From Melanocharis versteri (taxonomy: Eukaryota > Chordata > Aves > Passeriformes > Melanocharitidae), in the NCBI GenBank assembly GCA_013397845.1, contig VZTG01005436.1, positions 2,847,638-2,911,637 of the forward strand: a stretch of DNA of 64,000 nt. The letters are read 5' to 3'. The translations under genes were made by a program, and so were the position numbers. Of this stretch, positions 1 to 13,027 are shown one piece after another. A model generated the notes under the pieces. The model saw only the letters and a program-made list of their open reading frames with translations, searched no databases and had not been told where the DNA came from. The stretch's first letter is position 1. Every line of letters begins with the position of its first letter.

Positions 1-1623
1 CATGTGTAATTAACTGTATCCTAGAGGAACCTCCTGACCTTTGCCATACAAGTGACATTTCCTGGTGAGAATTAAGTCTCACCACTGCTGATATTCTCAG
101 TTGACAGGCAAAAGGAGTGTGGAGTCTAAACTAGCAATAGTTTTCCAGATGTGGAAGTTATTTTTCTTTGAAGGTCAAGTCATGCTGCCATGTCAGTGTG
201 GGGAAGACAGCATAGCACCCATTCTTTCACCAGAGAGAACATTTTAGTCATCAGTGGCAAGGCCTTCGTCTGCTCTGGTCAACAGGAGTCTGGCCTCTGA
301 CTTCACTGGAGTCAGACTTTTACTACTCCTTAGCATTTTTACTGACTTTGGGAGGTTATGCAGCCTCCACAACCCAGATCAGTTAATGTGAATATGTTGT
401 CTGCTTGGTTTGTTTTTAAATAGCATGTATGGACTTAATTTACAGAAGACAATAGATTTCCCCCATGCAATAAAAATATAAAAATTAAACAAACATTTTC
501 AAATGATGCTACTAGGCAACTGTGAAGGTGCTAAAAGAAGAGCTGCTCAGCTCTGAAGGAGAGTATTACTGAAGAAAAAATTCATAAAAATAGGTCTACA
601 GAATCTTAAGTAGAAAGTTTTCTCAGTTACCCTGGAACACATATTAGCATGTATCTATGGGCCACAAGAGCCATTAATGAGTATTGACAGAATGCCTATA
701 TTGATGACATAATGCAAAAATAACAACTGCATCTTCTTTTTTTATGCTTACAAGTGGCTTTATCAAGCTGCAGGATCAAGCCCTTACAAGAAAGTTTCCA
801 GTCTGCTCCAGAAAACAATTATCACTGCCTGTACAAAGCTTTTTCAACGGTTCCAAACAAGACCAACTGCGGGAAGTTGGCAACAACTAACAAAAGACCT
901 TAAGGATCATAGAGGATTGCATCTATGCATGTTTTTGGAAATATAAAATACAGGCATGATTTTATGATATTGTGATGCAAGTTAAGGAGAAAAATTGACA
1001 GAATTAAGGCATTTTATCTAATGGAAAACTACAGGTAGTGAATTCCATAAGCCATTGGAATGGACATACTCCAAGATGAGAAACAGTACTATGAACTCCG
1101 AGAAATAGAGATACTTTAATAACCTGAGGGGGAAAAAAATATTTGCATGCAGCAGCATCCCTGATATGATGCTCATCTACATCTGTATGGATGTATGAAT
1201 ACAGAATTCTGGGAAGAAAGGATTCCAAGATGGCAGGTTCCATTAATGGACAAAACTACCTCATTCCCTGGCCAGAGAAGGCTATATCTGTATTAGCAAG
1301 CAGTACAGAGCAATAGGAGAGGAATTATAGACTGATACAGATCATGATGAGGATCTGGTGTTCAGACTACACACAGCTAGAAGGTTTCACTTCTAACTGG
1401 TTCTAGTCTGGTCCTATGGACTCTGTGAACACCCAGAGACCATTTTCCAGTTTAGATTCACCTGAAAGAAATCTAATTCAAATACTCCCATTCTCTTAAA
1501 AAACACATTCCTAATCTGAACTTGAAGTCAGACATACACATCCAAAGTATCCTGTGTAAGCATCAGTTGTATTTGGAATAAAATCCCACATACTGAGTTC
1601 AGAGAGTTTGACACCGAAGTTAC
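1..1623. other. CRADD intron, no gene seen
   Basis: I see no convincing exon, RNA gene or mobile element here. Open frames are short and random-looking. From the position of the CRADD CARD exon at 8.6 kb and the gene's minus orientation, this should be CRADD intron: the death-domain exon is not in the window. That is an inference. Confidence 0.5.
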
Positions 1624-3290
1624 AGACTCACAGAAAAAATTAAGTTGGGAGGGACTTTTGGAGTCCTCTAGTCCAACCTCCTGCTCAAAGTAAGGCTGGT
1701 TTCAAAGTCTGATCAGGTTGCTCAAGGTCTTGTACAGTTGAGTGTTAGGTGTCTCTCTGAGGATGGAGATTCCAAATCCTCTTTGGGCAACCCTACTCGG
1801 TCTCCAAACTCTCATGGCCAGTGCTTAAACTCACATGTGAATTTTTTAAATTAGATTCAATTGCACTTTCCCTTCACTACAACTTCTGGCTGCCACTTCT
1901 TTTCCTTTTGCAACACACCCATAGGAAGTGTCTGACTCCATCTTTTCTGAGTCTACTTGGCCTTCTATCCTCCAAGAACAAACTCAGTTGTTTCAGCCTT
2001 TCCCTGCAGTTTACATTGAACTAACCCCTTTAGTGGTGCTCCACAGGACTCTAGTTTGTCAATCTCTCCCTTGTACTGGTGGCATAAAGCTAGACAGAGT
2101 ATTTTAAATACAGCCTTCTAATACCAAATATAGGGGAATCATCACTTCCCTCAGCCTGCTTGCTGGCTTTGCTCTTGTTGAAGGAGTCTTGTGTGGTTAG
2201 TCTTCATCATCATACTTGTCTATCAAGACAACCACCTTATTTTCAACTTGCAACCGGCCCCAGTCAGTGCCCATCTTGTGTTACTTTGTGGGAATTTTGT
2301 ATCCCAGGTGCAGGACTTTACACTTCCTTCTCCTGAACATCATAAGGTTCTTGCTGGCCCATTCATCTAGCTTGCTGGGGTCCCTCTGAGAGGCAGTCCA
2401 ACTCTCCTGTGTAAAATTATCCTCAGGGTCTGGAGTCATCATGTTTTCCAGCTTCAGGCACCATTCAGGTGGTCATGGAACACTAACTGACAAGTGAGAA
2501 AACAAAGTCAATTCACCTACAGCCTTCCTGAAGATACAGTCCCTCCCATCACCCAGATCAGCGACAAAGAACTGGCCCCACTGTCAGCCCTGAGGAACAT
2601 AATTCCTCATTAGCCACCAGTTAGATGGACATCGAAGCTGCAACCATGACCCTCTTAGACTGGTGGTCCGACCTTTCTTTCAACCACTGTGCAGCTCACC
2701 CATTCAGTCCACACCTTCCCAGCTAGCCACAAGAATGCTATGAGACTGTGCTGAAAGCCTTGCTGTAGTCAATTAAATGAAATCTGCTGCTGTCATTCAC
2801 AGAGGCAGCTGTTTTATCATAGAAGGCAAGAATCAAGTTGCTTAAGAAAATTTACCTGTGGTATACCCAAGCTAGCTGGTCCATGTTACTTTACTGCATT
2901 TTGTGCATTTGGCTTACTACAGCCTACCAAACATGACAGAAAACAGCCTCTCAAAGACATAGCCTTGCTTCCTCAGCTCTCTCAGATACATCCCATCCAG
3001 CTCCATGGATTCGTGGAGGATACTGCCGGGGCTCAATCCCTTCATATGGGATCACTGAACACCACAGTCATCCTTAATCTGCTGAAGTATTATTACAACC
3101 ATATGAGAGAGTAGCAAAGTCTGATGATTGGCCAGGTCTTGGCAGCCTCTGTGATCCAGTCCTTGGGGAAGCAGCAAACTTTGGAAGCCATCAGGTCTGG
3201 CCAGCACATGGATGTCTCCACCTCCTAGACTGGGGACTCTTCAATACCAGTTACCCATTGCTTCCTGTTAGTGGTGCTGGTTAAGAGTAG
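1624..3290 (-). mobile_element. Long decayed CR1 LINE, 3' part
   Basis: The minus strand reads as a CR1 non-LTR retrotransposon. The plus strand shows the complement of the typical CR1 3' region: a 'tccaacctcctgctcaaag' block near 1673, 'ggttgctcaagg' near 1709 and 'gatggagattcc' near 1763. Further into the reverse-transcriptase ORF come recognisable blocks near 2340 (rttcttgctggcccattc type), near 2755 (gaaagccttgctgtagtcaa) and near 2990 (atcccatccagctccatgga). The reading frame is destroyed by stops and indels, so this is an old, dead copy. At about 1.6 kb it is much longer than most CR1 relics, which are usually 3' fragments of a few hundred bases. The left boundary is fairly clear; the right boundary is uncertain by a few hundred bases. 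Confidence 0.85.
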
Positions 3291-6200
3291 TTGATCGGGC
3301 ACAGCTGGTCCAAACACCTCTCTTGCCAGAACTCACTCTCCTCCTTTCCTGTTTCCAGGTCTATACGTTTTATTAAATCTATATTATTACTATTATTAGC
3401 CTCATATATTTGTGTTACTGAGTACTACACCAAGTACAGGTACATCTTTCCATTACCTTACCTGAAAGAAACCATTTGAGGCTGGAAACACTGTATTTCC
3501 TAACACTGATGCCTAAGATTCAGACTTCTCAAAGTGAAAATGTAAGATGCAAGCAGCATAAAGCCAGCTACTTATGAACATGGCAAAAAAAGAAAAGCAG
3601 ATACTCCTTAAATTGAAAAAAAATAAGAAAGAAAATCTATACACACATTACACTAAAAATACACACACAGAATGCTCCATAGTACCAGAGACGTCAATTA
3701 CTTGTCCATGTCAAGATGCATACTGTTAATATTGAATGTGTGCACAAACCTTTAATGCCAGACTTCACAGATCTCGCTGCAGTCAGGAATACAGCCAAAG
3801 CCATAAACGTAACACCCGATTTTCAGGGGAGATGGGAATGTGGAAAAGAGATTGGGAAATTCTCCTATGAGGATGCATTTGAATTGCTCCAGATAACCAG
3901 AGAACATTTCCCGTAGCCTCCAGGCATTAGGATGTGGCACAGGGGCATTTCTTCATCTCCAGGTCAGCCAAGAGAGGCCAAGGCTGCTAAGCCCATCCCT
4001 TTCCTTCAGACATAGATGGGAGGAAACTCCCCCTTCTGCCACTGGACTGTACAAGAGAGGGGAGGGAAAGAGAAGAAAGAAAAAACGACAGTCTTCTGTC
4101 CACCATTTTAGAGAGAGAAAAGGGATTCCTCAGCTGCTTTTCCTATCTGACATCTAAATGGAAAAGGCAAGAGATCAGGCTGCTTCCTCACTGCATTAGA
4201 TGGGAGAGGAAGCAGGATAGGAAGAGGGCAGGAAGTAGCCAACAAAAGGTAAGAAAAGATACTAAAATTCCCCATGTACTAATGCTCTTGCATTTGAATC
4301 CAAATTCTTAGAAATCCGCAATCCAGCTGTGAAAAAAGGACTTTGGGAAAGCTGGGAGGGAATGGAAGGATGTCTGGCTTTCTCAGCATAAGTACATATT
4401 TCGCTTTGTTTAGTATTTGCATGTTTCATCCAAAGCGTTACACAACATGAAGCTTTATATAGCTATACGACAACACACACTCCCCACACGTCCCGGGAAA
4501 AACCTCAACCACACTAAATCTGTTCAAATGAACACCCAAGTCTAGCAGGACACTTAGGTTGACTAGGTATCACAACAAAATCACGCATTAGAAAATATTC
4601 CCTGCCTAGTTGTGAGAGTACAGCTTTCCCATGGCAATTCTGTTGCCCTAAATTCACTAACATTTGCCAAATAGCAGCAGCTGCTCCAGGATTCCTTTGG
4701 CAAACGCCATATCTCACGTTTTTGTTCTCAGCATGCTGCAATTTCCTGTGGAATGAAGAAATCATCTATACTACAAAGAGGTGCAGTACTAACACTTTTA
4801 GAAGTAAATTATTTTATAGCACATGTATTATGGAGAGAAATATAATACTTGGGCTGAGAAATTCCCAAGCGGAGAGAGATTAGAAAAACAATCTGATAAA
4901 CAAACACCATCAAAACTTGTATTTTTTTATTCAGTGCAAAAAATATTGGGTAACTGTTGCTGTTTGCTGTTCCTAGAAAGAAGGGAATTCTGTTGCCAAC
5001 AGCTGTAGTTTTTCGTAGGAATTATAAGACTATATTGAAGATTTATGCTCCTGACAAAGGCATAAAGTTATCCAAACTAGGGCAGAAAAACCAGAACAGT
5101 CTTTTCCCAATGAAACAGACACACATTACTTTTGTTAACTCTTACTATGGCAGAAGTTTTGATCTTCAAAACCAGAAACTCATGCTGTGGTTGATGTTTA
5201 TAATGATTAAGTCTTGCAATGCCACTCTGCACAGGGTGAACTGGTTTATCAGAGGTTGTTATACAAGCCAGAAAGATACCCTACCACCTTTAAATCAATT
5301 AAAGTCATAAATACTTACCTCCAAAAGCACATGACTTTAAACTTCCTTCTTGATATTTTGGGGTTTTACAACTATGCTGTCCCTAGCTTACGAAAAGGTT
5401 TCCTCAAAGCCATGGCCATCTGACAGATCCACAGGAGAGAGGAGAAAGAGGACCCTAGGCAAAAGGCTGTCCTTGCATAAAGTAAACAAGCAATGGGAAG
5501 AAATCTTGGGTCTCTGCTTCAGTTGCACAGATGCAAGTGGCCCTACCTGCCTGCACATCACCCTCCTGATCATCCTGGAAAAACTATTCCTCATGCTCTG
5601 CAGGATTAAGGTCTTCTGTGTCCAATGGAACCACATCAGATAACAGTACACAGAACTATTATTTTTAAGTCAACTGACATGCAGCAATAAAACTCAGGAT
5701 ACCAGAGGTTTTAAAGTTCATTTATTTGCAAGCAGCCAAACAGCATAGTCTGGGTTGAATCCTGGGCCAATTTACAGTTCCACTGTATGCTGTTCCATGA
5801 ACATTACACTGAGTTACACAACTTGGGAATCAATAAATCCATTGCCTTGAAAGAATTTGCTCAAAGACTCACAATGAGTCAGTGGCAGTGTCTTGCCTAG
5901 ATCTCAGACTTTGGCTTCCATTTTGTAGCTGCTTGGTCCACCAGATCATATTTATACAACATCAACAAAAATATTTTTATTTCTGACTTTCTGAAATTGC
6001 TGTTTGTTTTATTTGTTGGTTTAGGCTTGTTTTTTACTAGGAAAAGAAAATAAATGAAAAGTTTCTAAATAATTACAGTTGTGGGGTTTTTTTAACCAAC
6101 TACACTTCTCAGCTGAAGGAAGGATAGAAAGCCTGATCTCTTTGAACAAAATGCAAAATAATTCAAAGGCTTACACAAAAAAATCACTGTGTACATGCCA

Positions 6201-7733
6201 GTTTTAAGGTTCAGATAGATGTAATCTAATAGTCTATTTAATTACTGACTTTAGAAATCTTACATATAATCACTGAGAAGCAAAAGACTAAAATAAAACC
6301 CTCCATCAAGGATCAACTTGCTACCACTCCTTAGTCCTGCAAAAGGGTCCGTAAAAACTGAGGATATTTTCCTTCACAGAATTTTAATTGAGCACATTCA
6401 AGTGAACAGAAACCATTCTGTTTCCATAGTATATATGATAAAAAAAAAAAACCAAAACAGATTTAAAAATCTGGGCACATAAAACCAACTTCCACTTTAA
6501 CAGTTTTAGGGTCTAAAAGAAGGATAGTGTATATGCGGCGAGCTTTTTTCACCACAAATGATTCTTTAAAACAAATTACCATTGACAAATAATCAGTTGT
6601 AAGAATAGTTTCCAATAAGGCAGAAGTTAAGTTATCTAGCATGGCATTAGAGAACACACTTTATTTTAAATATGCTTATAGTTTTATTAGAGCCAATGGC
6701 TTTTTCCATGCTTAAGGCTAAGCATATGTTCATGTACTCTGCCAAGACAAAAGCTTCCAAGTCTGTTGTTAGAATGCAAAGCGAAGCTTTTTATCCCAAA
6801 CCACATTTTCTTGCATGTAATCAGCGCTGATGATGCCACCATAGTTTCCAATTCATTCCAGGGTGCACTCAGCATTTATGAGGGCACAGATGGTGTCTCT
6901 TTCTTTGGTTTCTAAAGAACATGCCTAAATATTAAAACAAACTTGGCTTTCTGCCTCTTATCCTGTTCTTATACTCTGTATTGCCACCATAAAAATAACA
7001 GTAACCTTTGATCTAATCTGGAAGCCTTTTCTAATTTACACACAAAATTTGGCAATAGGACTATCAAGTACAGTCAGCCCACTCGAAACCAGAGAACCTG
7101 ATATGCAGAAATCCAGCACATTAGTCACAAGCGATCAAGAGCAGGAACAAGCAATCCACAAAACAATCGAAAGAACAAAAATTGGTAACATTTTTTTCAG
7201 TAACAAACTACACGATCCCAACTGTATTTAATGGCTGTGTGTGTCTGGAACTGTAAGGTTATTCACCAGCTTAAGCAGCAATTATCAAACAAAGAGGCTG
7301 ACTTGTAAGGCAAATAAAGAGCACTAGCATGACAGTATTTGTTTCAAGTGAGTAAGGCCTTTTCCAACACACTCAATGCCATGGTTTGCATTACGCTGAG
7401 AACTTGTAGGCAGCATAGGACATTTACTCCCAAATTTTGAAAATTATTTACTCGTTTCCAAGCACGCACACAGCAACGTACACAGAGAGCAACAGAAAGA
7501 CCAGCTGTCACGATATTCCATTAAAAATGTCCTAAGGTAAGATAATCTCAGATTTGTCCAGCAGATCTTGACAAAATGTTCTCGAACATGCAGCTAACTG
7601 AGATGCAGGTGCACATGATGGTCAACGGGTCTTAGCCACCCTTCTTCACAGGGTTTCAGTCTCACGCAAAGCACAGTGACACTGGAAAAATCACATGTCA
7701 TGTGCATCAAAACATGTATGACCAGACTCAAAT
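3291..7733. other. CRADD intron, no gene seen
   Basis: AT-rich sequence with scattered short open frames, none with recognisable domains or good splice borders. It lies inside the inferred CRADD intron. Confidence 0.45.
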
Positions 7734-7766
7734 GGGGTGCGGGGGTGGTGCGGGGGTGGTGGGGGG
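7734..7766 (+). repeat. G-rich tract, G-quadruplex motif
   Basis: Four runs of four to six G are separated by loops of three to six bases (loops TGC, TGGTGC and TGGT), with an imperfect tandem unit TGGTGCGGGGG. This satisfies the usual G4 pattern on the plus strand. It sits about 850 bp downstream of the CRADD CARD exon, within the intron, and would be C-rich in the CRADD pre-mRNA. No function is shown. Confidence 0.6.
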
Positions 7767-8614
7767 AAAGGCTTGGAGAAAGATTAATCAGACTGCATGG
7801 AAAAGATGTTCCTCAGTGAGGACTATTTCACTACCACACTGGTAACATGAGGTTAGCAGCCAGTGCATGCTGCCAGAACCCGGGACAAGAAATGTGAGTT
7901 TTAAGCAGTTGTCTTGATTTCAAAACAGTTCAGCAATTGCATGCATAGAAAAGAAATCACTTCTGAACAAGCATCAAATCTAGAAAACTAGTATTAGAAG
8001 TACATTTAAATGCCAAAACCTCAGAGATTATACTAAATAATCAGTTAGCTCCTACATTTTTAAAAATAAGCAAGGGCTAGTAATTTTGCAAGTAATGACC
8101 CTAGATATCTGCACTCCAGTAAATATAATAAACTAAATAAATCTAAATTAGCATATAGTACTAAATCAAAATTACATTAAAATCATAAGAAAAGTAAATA
8201 AATAAAAACTCCGTAAATATATATGATTCAGGAACAGCTACTGTAAAACATACATAAGTGAAACAATAATTAGATATGGATGGTGAAGACACTGTTCTGC
8301 AGCTAGTTAAAACTACTTTTTATAATCTGTTCCCTTTGAGGCAATGGATTATGGGTCCTCCTATATCCCAGCCTTTCCCAAGGTAGCCGCTCCTGCTGTC
8401 TCCTTGTCTCCTGAAACTCAGCCCTGCTCTTGTCCCAGACTTTGCAATATTTCCTGGTGTTTGACTGGCTTCCAGGAAATTCAGGCTGTTCCCTTTTCTT
8501 GGTATCATGAGTTTACACGACGCATAACTTGAAATTACTGGTACATTCAATACTTTTAAAATTATGGCTTGAGAACAAGCTTCAAAATAGCAGCAACAGC
8601 AACCCTGACCTTAC

Positions 8615-8925
8615 CTGAAGGATCCTGTATTGTCATTTCCTTACGCTTCAGCATCAGCTTGTCCTTAACCCACGGGAACTCCTGTAAGGAATCCAAGAAC
8701 GCGTCAAAAGCTTTGGGTCCTCTGGTGGGGAGAATATCAAGAAGCATCATGGTTTTCCTCTGACTAGTGGTTTGGGCTTTTATTTCTTGAACATGACTGT
8801 CTGTGAGAATCCCTTCTTGGTAGAGATACTGAATAACAAGTCCATCCACCAGCACCTCTGTGCAGAGCTCCAGGCGCAGGGAGCGTAAAAGCTGCTTGTC
8901 TCTGGCATCCATCTGGCAACCTAGA
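8615..8925 (-). CDS. CRADD: CRADD (RAIDD) coding exon with CARD domain
   Basis: CRADD is the cytosolic adaptor that links PIDD1 to caspase-2 in the PIDDosome, using an N-terminal CARD and a C-terminal death domain. This exon encodes the start codon (8912-8910) and the whole CARD, about 99 residues. It begins MDARDKQLLRSLRLEL and contains VIQYLYQEGILTDSHVQEI, LLDILPTRGPKAFDAF and LQEFPWVKDKL, all close to mammalian RAIDD. The exon starts after a TTTTTGCACAG acceptor, with 13 bases of 5' UTR. It ends at 8615 before a GTAAGG donor, after one base of a split glycine codon. The death-domain exon is absent from the window; in human it is separated by a very large intron, so its absence is expected. 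The next island upstream, near 12 kb, is the likely promoter. Confidence 0.95.
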
Positions 8926-11813
8926 CTGTGCAAAAAGGAGTAAGGAAATGTGTGAAGATTAAAATACTTCAACCTTTAACATCCAGAAGTGATAGCTGAA
9001 CATCCAAAAGTGATGTCTGACACCTGTCAACCTTTAGAGAAAACTCCAAACTCAGAATCATCCACCTGACAAAACTACTAAAGATCCCCATCATCTTCTT
9101 TCCACTCAGATTTCACTGTCTCACGAGGTAAAATGATGCAACTTCTGGGAAATACTAGCCAGGAATAGAACATTTGGCATTGGAAAGACCAGTCCTTTGC
9201 TGGAGTGAAACCCATGCCAAATAATCCTGCTTATTAACCGGTTAAGGTCCATACTAAAGGCAGCTAGAGCACTTGCCAGTCTTTAAGAGACACTAACCCC
9301 CCACAAAATTAAAGAGATGTCACGCCTGACCACCGATACAACTACAAAAGCAGCAGCAGGACTGGCAGATGTATCACAGCCAGGCAGCAGCAGCAGCAGG
9401 GACAGAATCAGCAGGTAGCTTTGGCCTACACAATGCAGTTTAAGTTTAGGAGGGGTAGAAGCATACCTTAGGCACGAGGTCGTTCTCACCCTTGAATCAT
9501 CCTGGAAGACTGCTCTGGAACTCTACTGACCTGATGAGAAGAAACTTTCTTTGAATTTCCACCTCAAATTTATCCACCTTCTATTTATAGGCATTTATTC
9601 TGCCAAAACTGTTCTTTAGCTTAAGTAGCTCTTCTCCCTCTCTTGTTCACAGGAAGTGATCAGATGCCCTCTGCCAGCTTCCATCTCACTTGACTAACAT
9701 TCTGACCAGACAAAAGCTGAAAAATATGCATTTTATAGCCACTCTACAAAAGAATAATCAAGGTCCAGAGAGACCAAGCAGCTCATCCAAGATAAGTCAG
9801 CAGTCCATGCCAGACCTACAAACCAAATCAAAGTGTCTAGTCTGGTCCTTAACGACAAACATATCCCTGGGCCCATTAATGGCACTTGAAAAGGAGAATG
9901 ACAGGAGAGCACAATTAAATACTTTCTCATTACTAAATAATGAAGTCAAAAAACAGCAGCAGGTGTTGAGTGTGATTACCAAGAGGGTTCCTCATAATTA
10001 AACTAGACACTGCTGTTTGAACTGCTAGACCTTGCAGAAACTCTGCTTCATTTAGCTTGAGGATACGAGACAGGAATTTTCAAAGCTTTTGCATGAAACC
10101 TGATGAAGTCTTTTTACCATTAGAGGTGCCTACCGACTCCCAGGGCCCCATCAAAGATTGTCTGGTTGGCCTGGTTGTTAAAATCTAGGGCAGGTGACCG
10201 ACAGAACGTATCAGCATGTAAATGGCACCTTGGACAGAATGCAAGAGCACAGCGCCATGAGAGAGAGAGACTGGAAAACCCTGTGTGTGACAACCTCTGA
10301 CAAAGCTACTTTCCAAAAATGCTTCTATCAAGTACCAAAAGCACTGCTGGAAAGCACCTTCCTGGAGGGCTTCATCTTTCCCGGGCTACCCAGCGCATTT
10401 CACATCTACTGAAGTCAATTTCAAGGTGCTTACTTTCTGTCTAGGGATCATGTGGGAATCAAACACTGCTATGCCAGCCCATGTCCCCAAGAAATGCTAG
10501 CTTGCTAAGCATAGTTCAAACATCAATCATCCATCATGGACTGAGACAGTAGTGCAAGCAAGGAGATGGAAAAGGAGCAGGCAAGAAAGAGAACTGGATT
10601 TTCCCACTTGATGTTAGGATGCTAATTTTGGACAGGTGAAGCTGAAGATTCTGGTCTCCAACACACAGTACCTTTACACTACTGGAAGCAATCTCTGGGC
10701 TACAGCAAAATTCAGGCAGTAAATCCTACAGCTCCTTCCTTCTAGGAGAACACCCCCGAGCTCATGAAGCACTTGTAGAGTTCAAGACAGGCATCCAGCA
10801 GCACCTCTGAAGGTGTCATCTCAACCCAGGCAGAAAACTGTTTCACATACTACAAAATTTTTGTGTTTCACATTCTGAATGGGCCCCAAGAGTCCCCGTT
10901 CAGGAGCCTCCTAATGTGCTAGATGAGGAACATTGAATTCTGCAGTCACTGTACAGCACTTGACGAGTTCCTCTTCTTCATAACCAAAGCAGCCAACACT
11001 TTTCGAAAATAAAGCTCTTACAAACCATCTCAGTTTGCACCTTTGGGCACTGAAAAATGCCTGTCAAGCCAGGAATCTGAAGGGAGGATTTCTGCTGAAA
11101 AAGGCCTTTGGTTTGCTGACTGCAGAGCGCACTCAACTGAGGGTTTAAAGTCCTAACACCGGCCTGGTAAATTTCCAGGATGGGGCATGCTGATTTCTAA
11201 GGCCTTTTTAAAGAAAAAGTATTTCTTTGTGTGTGTTTACTGTAAGAAGGAAATATCTGAGTTAGGAACTAAGCAGGTAGATACAGAAATATACCAGGAT
11301 TTTGGTGTGTAACAGTTTTGGGACAGAGTTTAGTGCAACACAGAATTAACTTAAATTAATTTTAATCACAGTCTATATCTAGGGACCCAAAGTAAGCTCT
11401 GAATTAATTTTAGTCCAGTAATTTTACAGAAAATGAAAAATATGAGATGTCCATTTACCCAAAAGATGACATGGCTCAAACACTCCCTAGATACTTCTGA
11501 AAATGGATCTTTTCCATTATTAAGCCAAATTTTAAGAAACATAACCCATGTCCTGCTGAATGAGCACAGTCCTTGACTCATCACCACACCAACACAAGCA
11601 GGTTTGCATTTTTCTGGATCTGACAGAGAAACTGTCCATGAATGGGGATAAAACTTTTCATAAAGACTGCCTCTGACGCCAAAAAGGCACATCCACTGAG
11701 TTTTTTGTTAGAAACGTGTCACCGTTTCCCGGAACACCGACTGCACTCACCTGTCTAACCTATCAATGATTCTGGCTACTCATAGCAAGCCTACGGGTTA
11801 AAAATCTTACACA
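8926..11813 (-). other. CRADD first intron
   Basis: Sequence between the CARD exon and the CpG island near 12 kb. No exon, RNA gene or clear transposon was recognised. A few open frames of about 100 codons (for example 9690-10001 and 11366-11692) have no recognisable features and look like chance. Confidence 0.5.
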
Positions 11814-11814
11814 T

Positions 11815-11878
11815 CCACACACACACACACCCTCCTCCAAAAAAACCAAAACAAACAAACAAACAAACAAACAAAGAA
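11815..11878. repeat. (CA)n and (AAAC)n simple repeats
   Basis: A short CA dinucleotide run (about 11815-11830) is followed by an A-rich spacer and about seven AAAC/ACAA units up to 11875. It flanks the CRADD CpG island directly. Confidence 0.85.
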
Positions 11879-11924
11879 CAAAAAAAAACACCAAAAAAGG
11901 CAAGTTTTGCTTTTAACGTCTTCC

Positions 11925-12262
11925 CTGCCGAGGTCCGGCAGCTGCTGCCCCTGTAAGAGCCAGGGGCCCGCTGCCCGCACCCCGGCCCGAGCCCCGCAGG
12001 CAGCACCACCCCCNNNNNNNNNNNNNNNNNNNNNNNNNNNNNNNNNNNNNNNNNNNNNNNNNNNNNNNNNNNNNNNNNNNNNNNNNNNNNNNNNNNNNNN
12101 NNNNNNNNNNNNNNNNNNNNNNNNNNNNNNNNNNNNNNNNNNNNNNNNNNNNNNNNNNNNNCAGCCGGGGCGGGGACGCGAGCTGTCTCCGCCAAGGAGG
12201 CCCCTTTCCACGAGTTCGGAGGACCTGCTGCGCTCTCCGAGTCTGGGGGGTGGGGGTGTTTA
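11925..12262 (-). promoter_or_regulatory. CpG island, probable CRADD promoter and 5' UTR exon
   Basis: A CpG-dense block in otherwise AT-rich sequence, about 3 kb upstream of the CARD exon on the same strand. Human CRADD also has a non-coding first exon, so this is the natural promoter candidate. The core is missing because of an N run at 12014-12161, so neither the start site nor the first donor can be read. The island could also drive a divergent transcript to the right. Confidence 0.6.
12014..12161. other. Assembly gap of 148 N
   Basis: An N run inside a GC-rich island, typical of sequencing drop-out in bird promoters. The true length may differ. Confidence 0.98.
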
Positions 12263-12811
12263 GTGAGAGGAGGGGTTGTAACTAAAGTTAAATTAGAAAT
12301 TACGAAATTGCCGTTTTAATGGCGTTTGAAATAGCTGATCTCATTGCTCTCTAGGCACGCTGGTTCCTATTTGTGAGTTGTGCGCTAAGCTGAACTTCAT
12401 CCTGATGCTGGTATCGTCATATCAAACACCGGGCAGTATTATATCGAATACTATACACATTTAGCTTCATTACTTTCATCTGAAAAGCATAAAAATGAAG
12501 AAATTTTAATAGATGAAAACCGTTTAGTAAAGTAAGAGCTGGCCTGTGTCTACCACAGTGCTATGCACATGCTCGTTGTTCTATTCCTCTATTGCTGGAT
12601 ACTGTATTATTCACATCCTTTTATACGGGTGTCTGGAACCAAAATACGGTAGAAAAGAGAAGACTGTGATTCCTAGAGCTGTAAAAATGAGGCGGTGTCA
12701 TTTTCGATCACACATCATGCAAGAACTTTTTTCCATCTTTGCATAGGTGTCGGGTGTCACACGGGATTGAGTGGTCAGCCCTTTTTCTTTCGCGTCGGGA
12801 CCGCAATAGCG

Positions 12812-13027
12812 ATGAAAGGCAGAAAAAAAGAGAAAGATCTTCCAGTGCTGGAACGTACTACCTTGAAGCTGCAGGCAGCCACAGCACGCTGGCTGTGGTC
12901 TGCACAGCGTGCTAATGCCTACCTTCTGGAAAAGCAGGAAAGGTGGTTGCTGCAGCTGCTGCTAGAAACGTCGTCACCTTGTGAATCCCATTTGTACACT
13001 CTGTTTAGACTAATCGTACAGATTTAA
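12812..13027 (+). other. Unrecognised 71-codon open frame divergent from CRADD island
   Basis: This frame starts at an ATG with G at -3, about 550 bp beyond the CRADD CpG island on the opposite strand. It begins MKGRKKEKDLPVLERTTLKL and is basic, then rich in Leu, Gln and Ala, with WLLQLLLET near residue 50. I do not recognise the protein and see no splice structure tying it to a gene. A short imperfect hairpin (12883-12891 with 12905-12913) lies inside it. It may be chance, part of a promoter-divergent non-coding transcript, or a small ORF. Confidence 0.2.
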
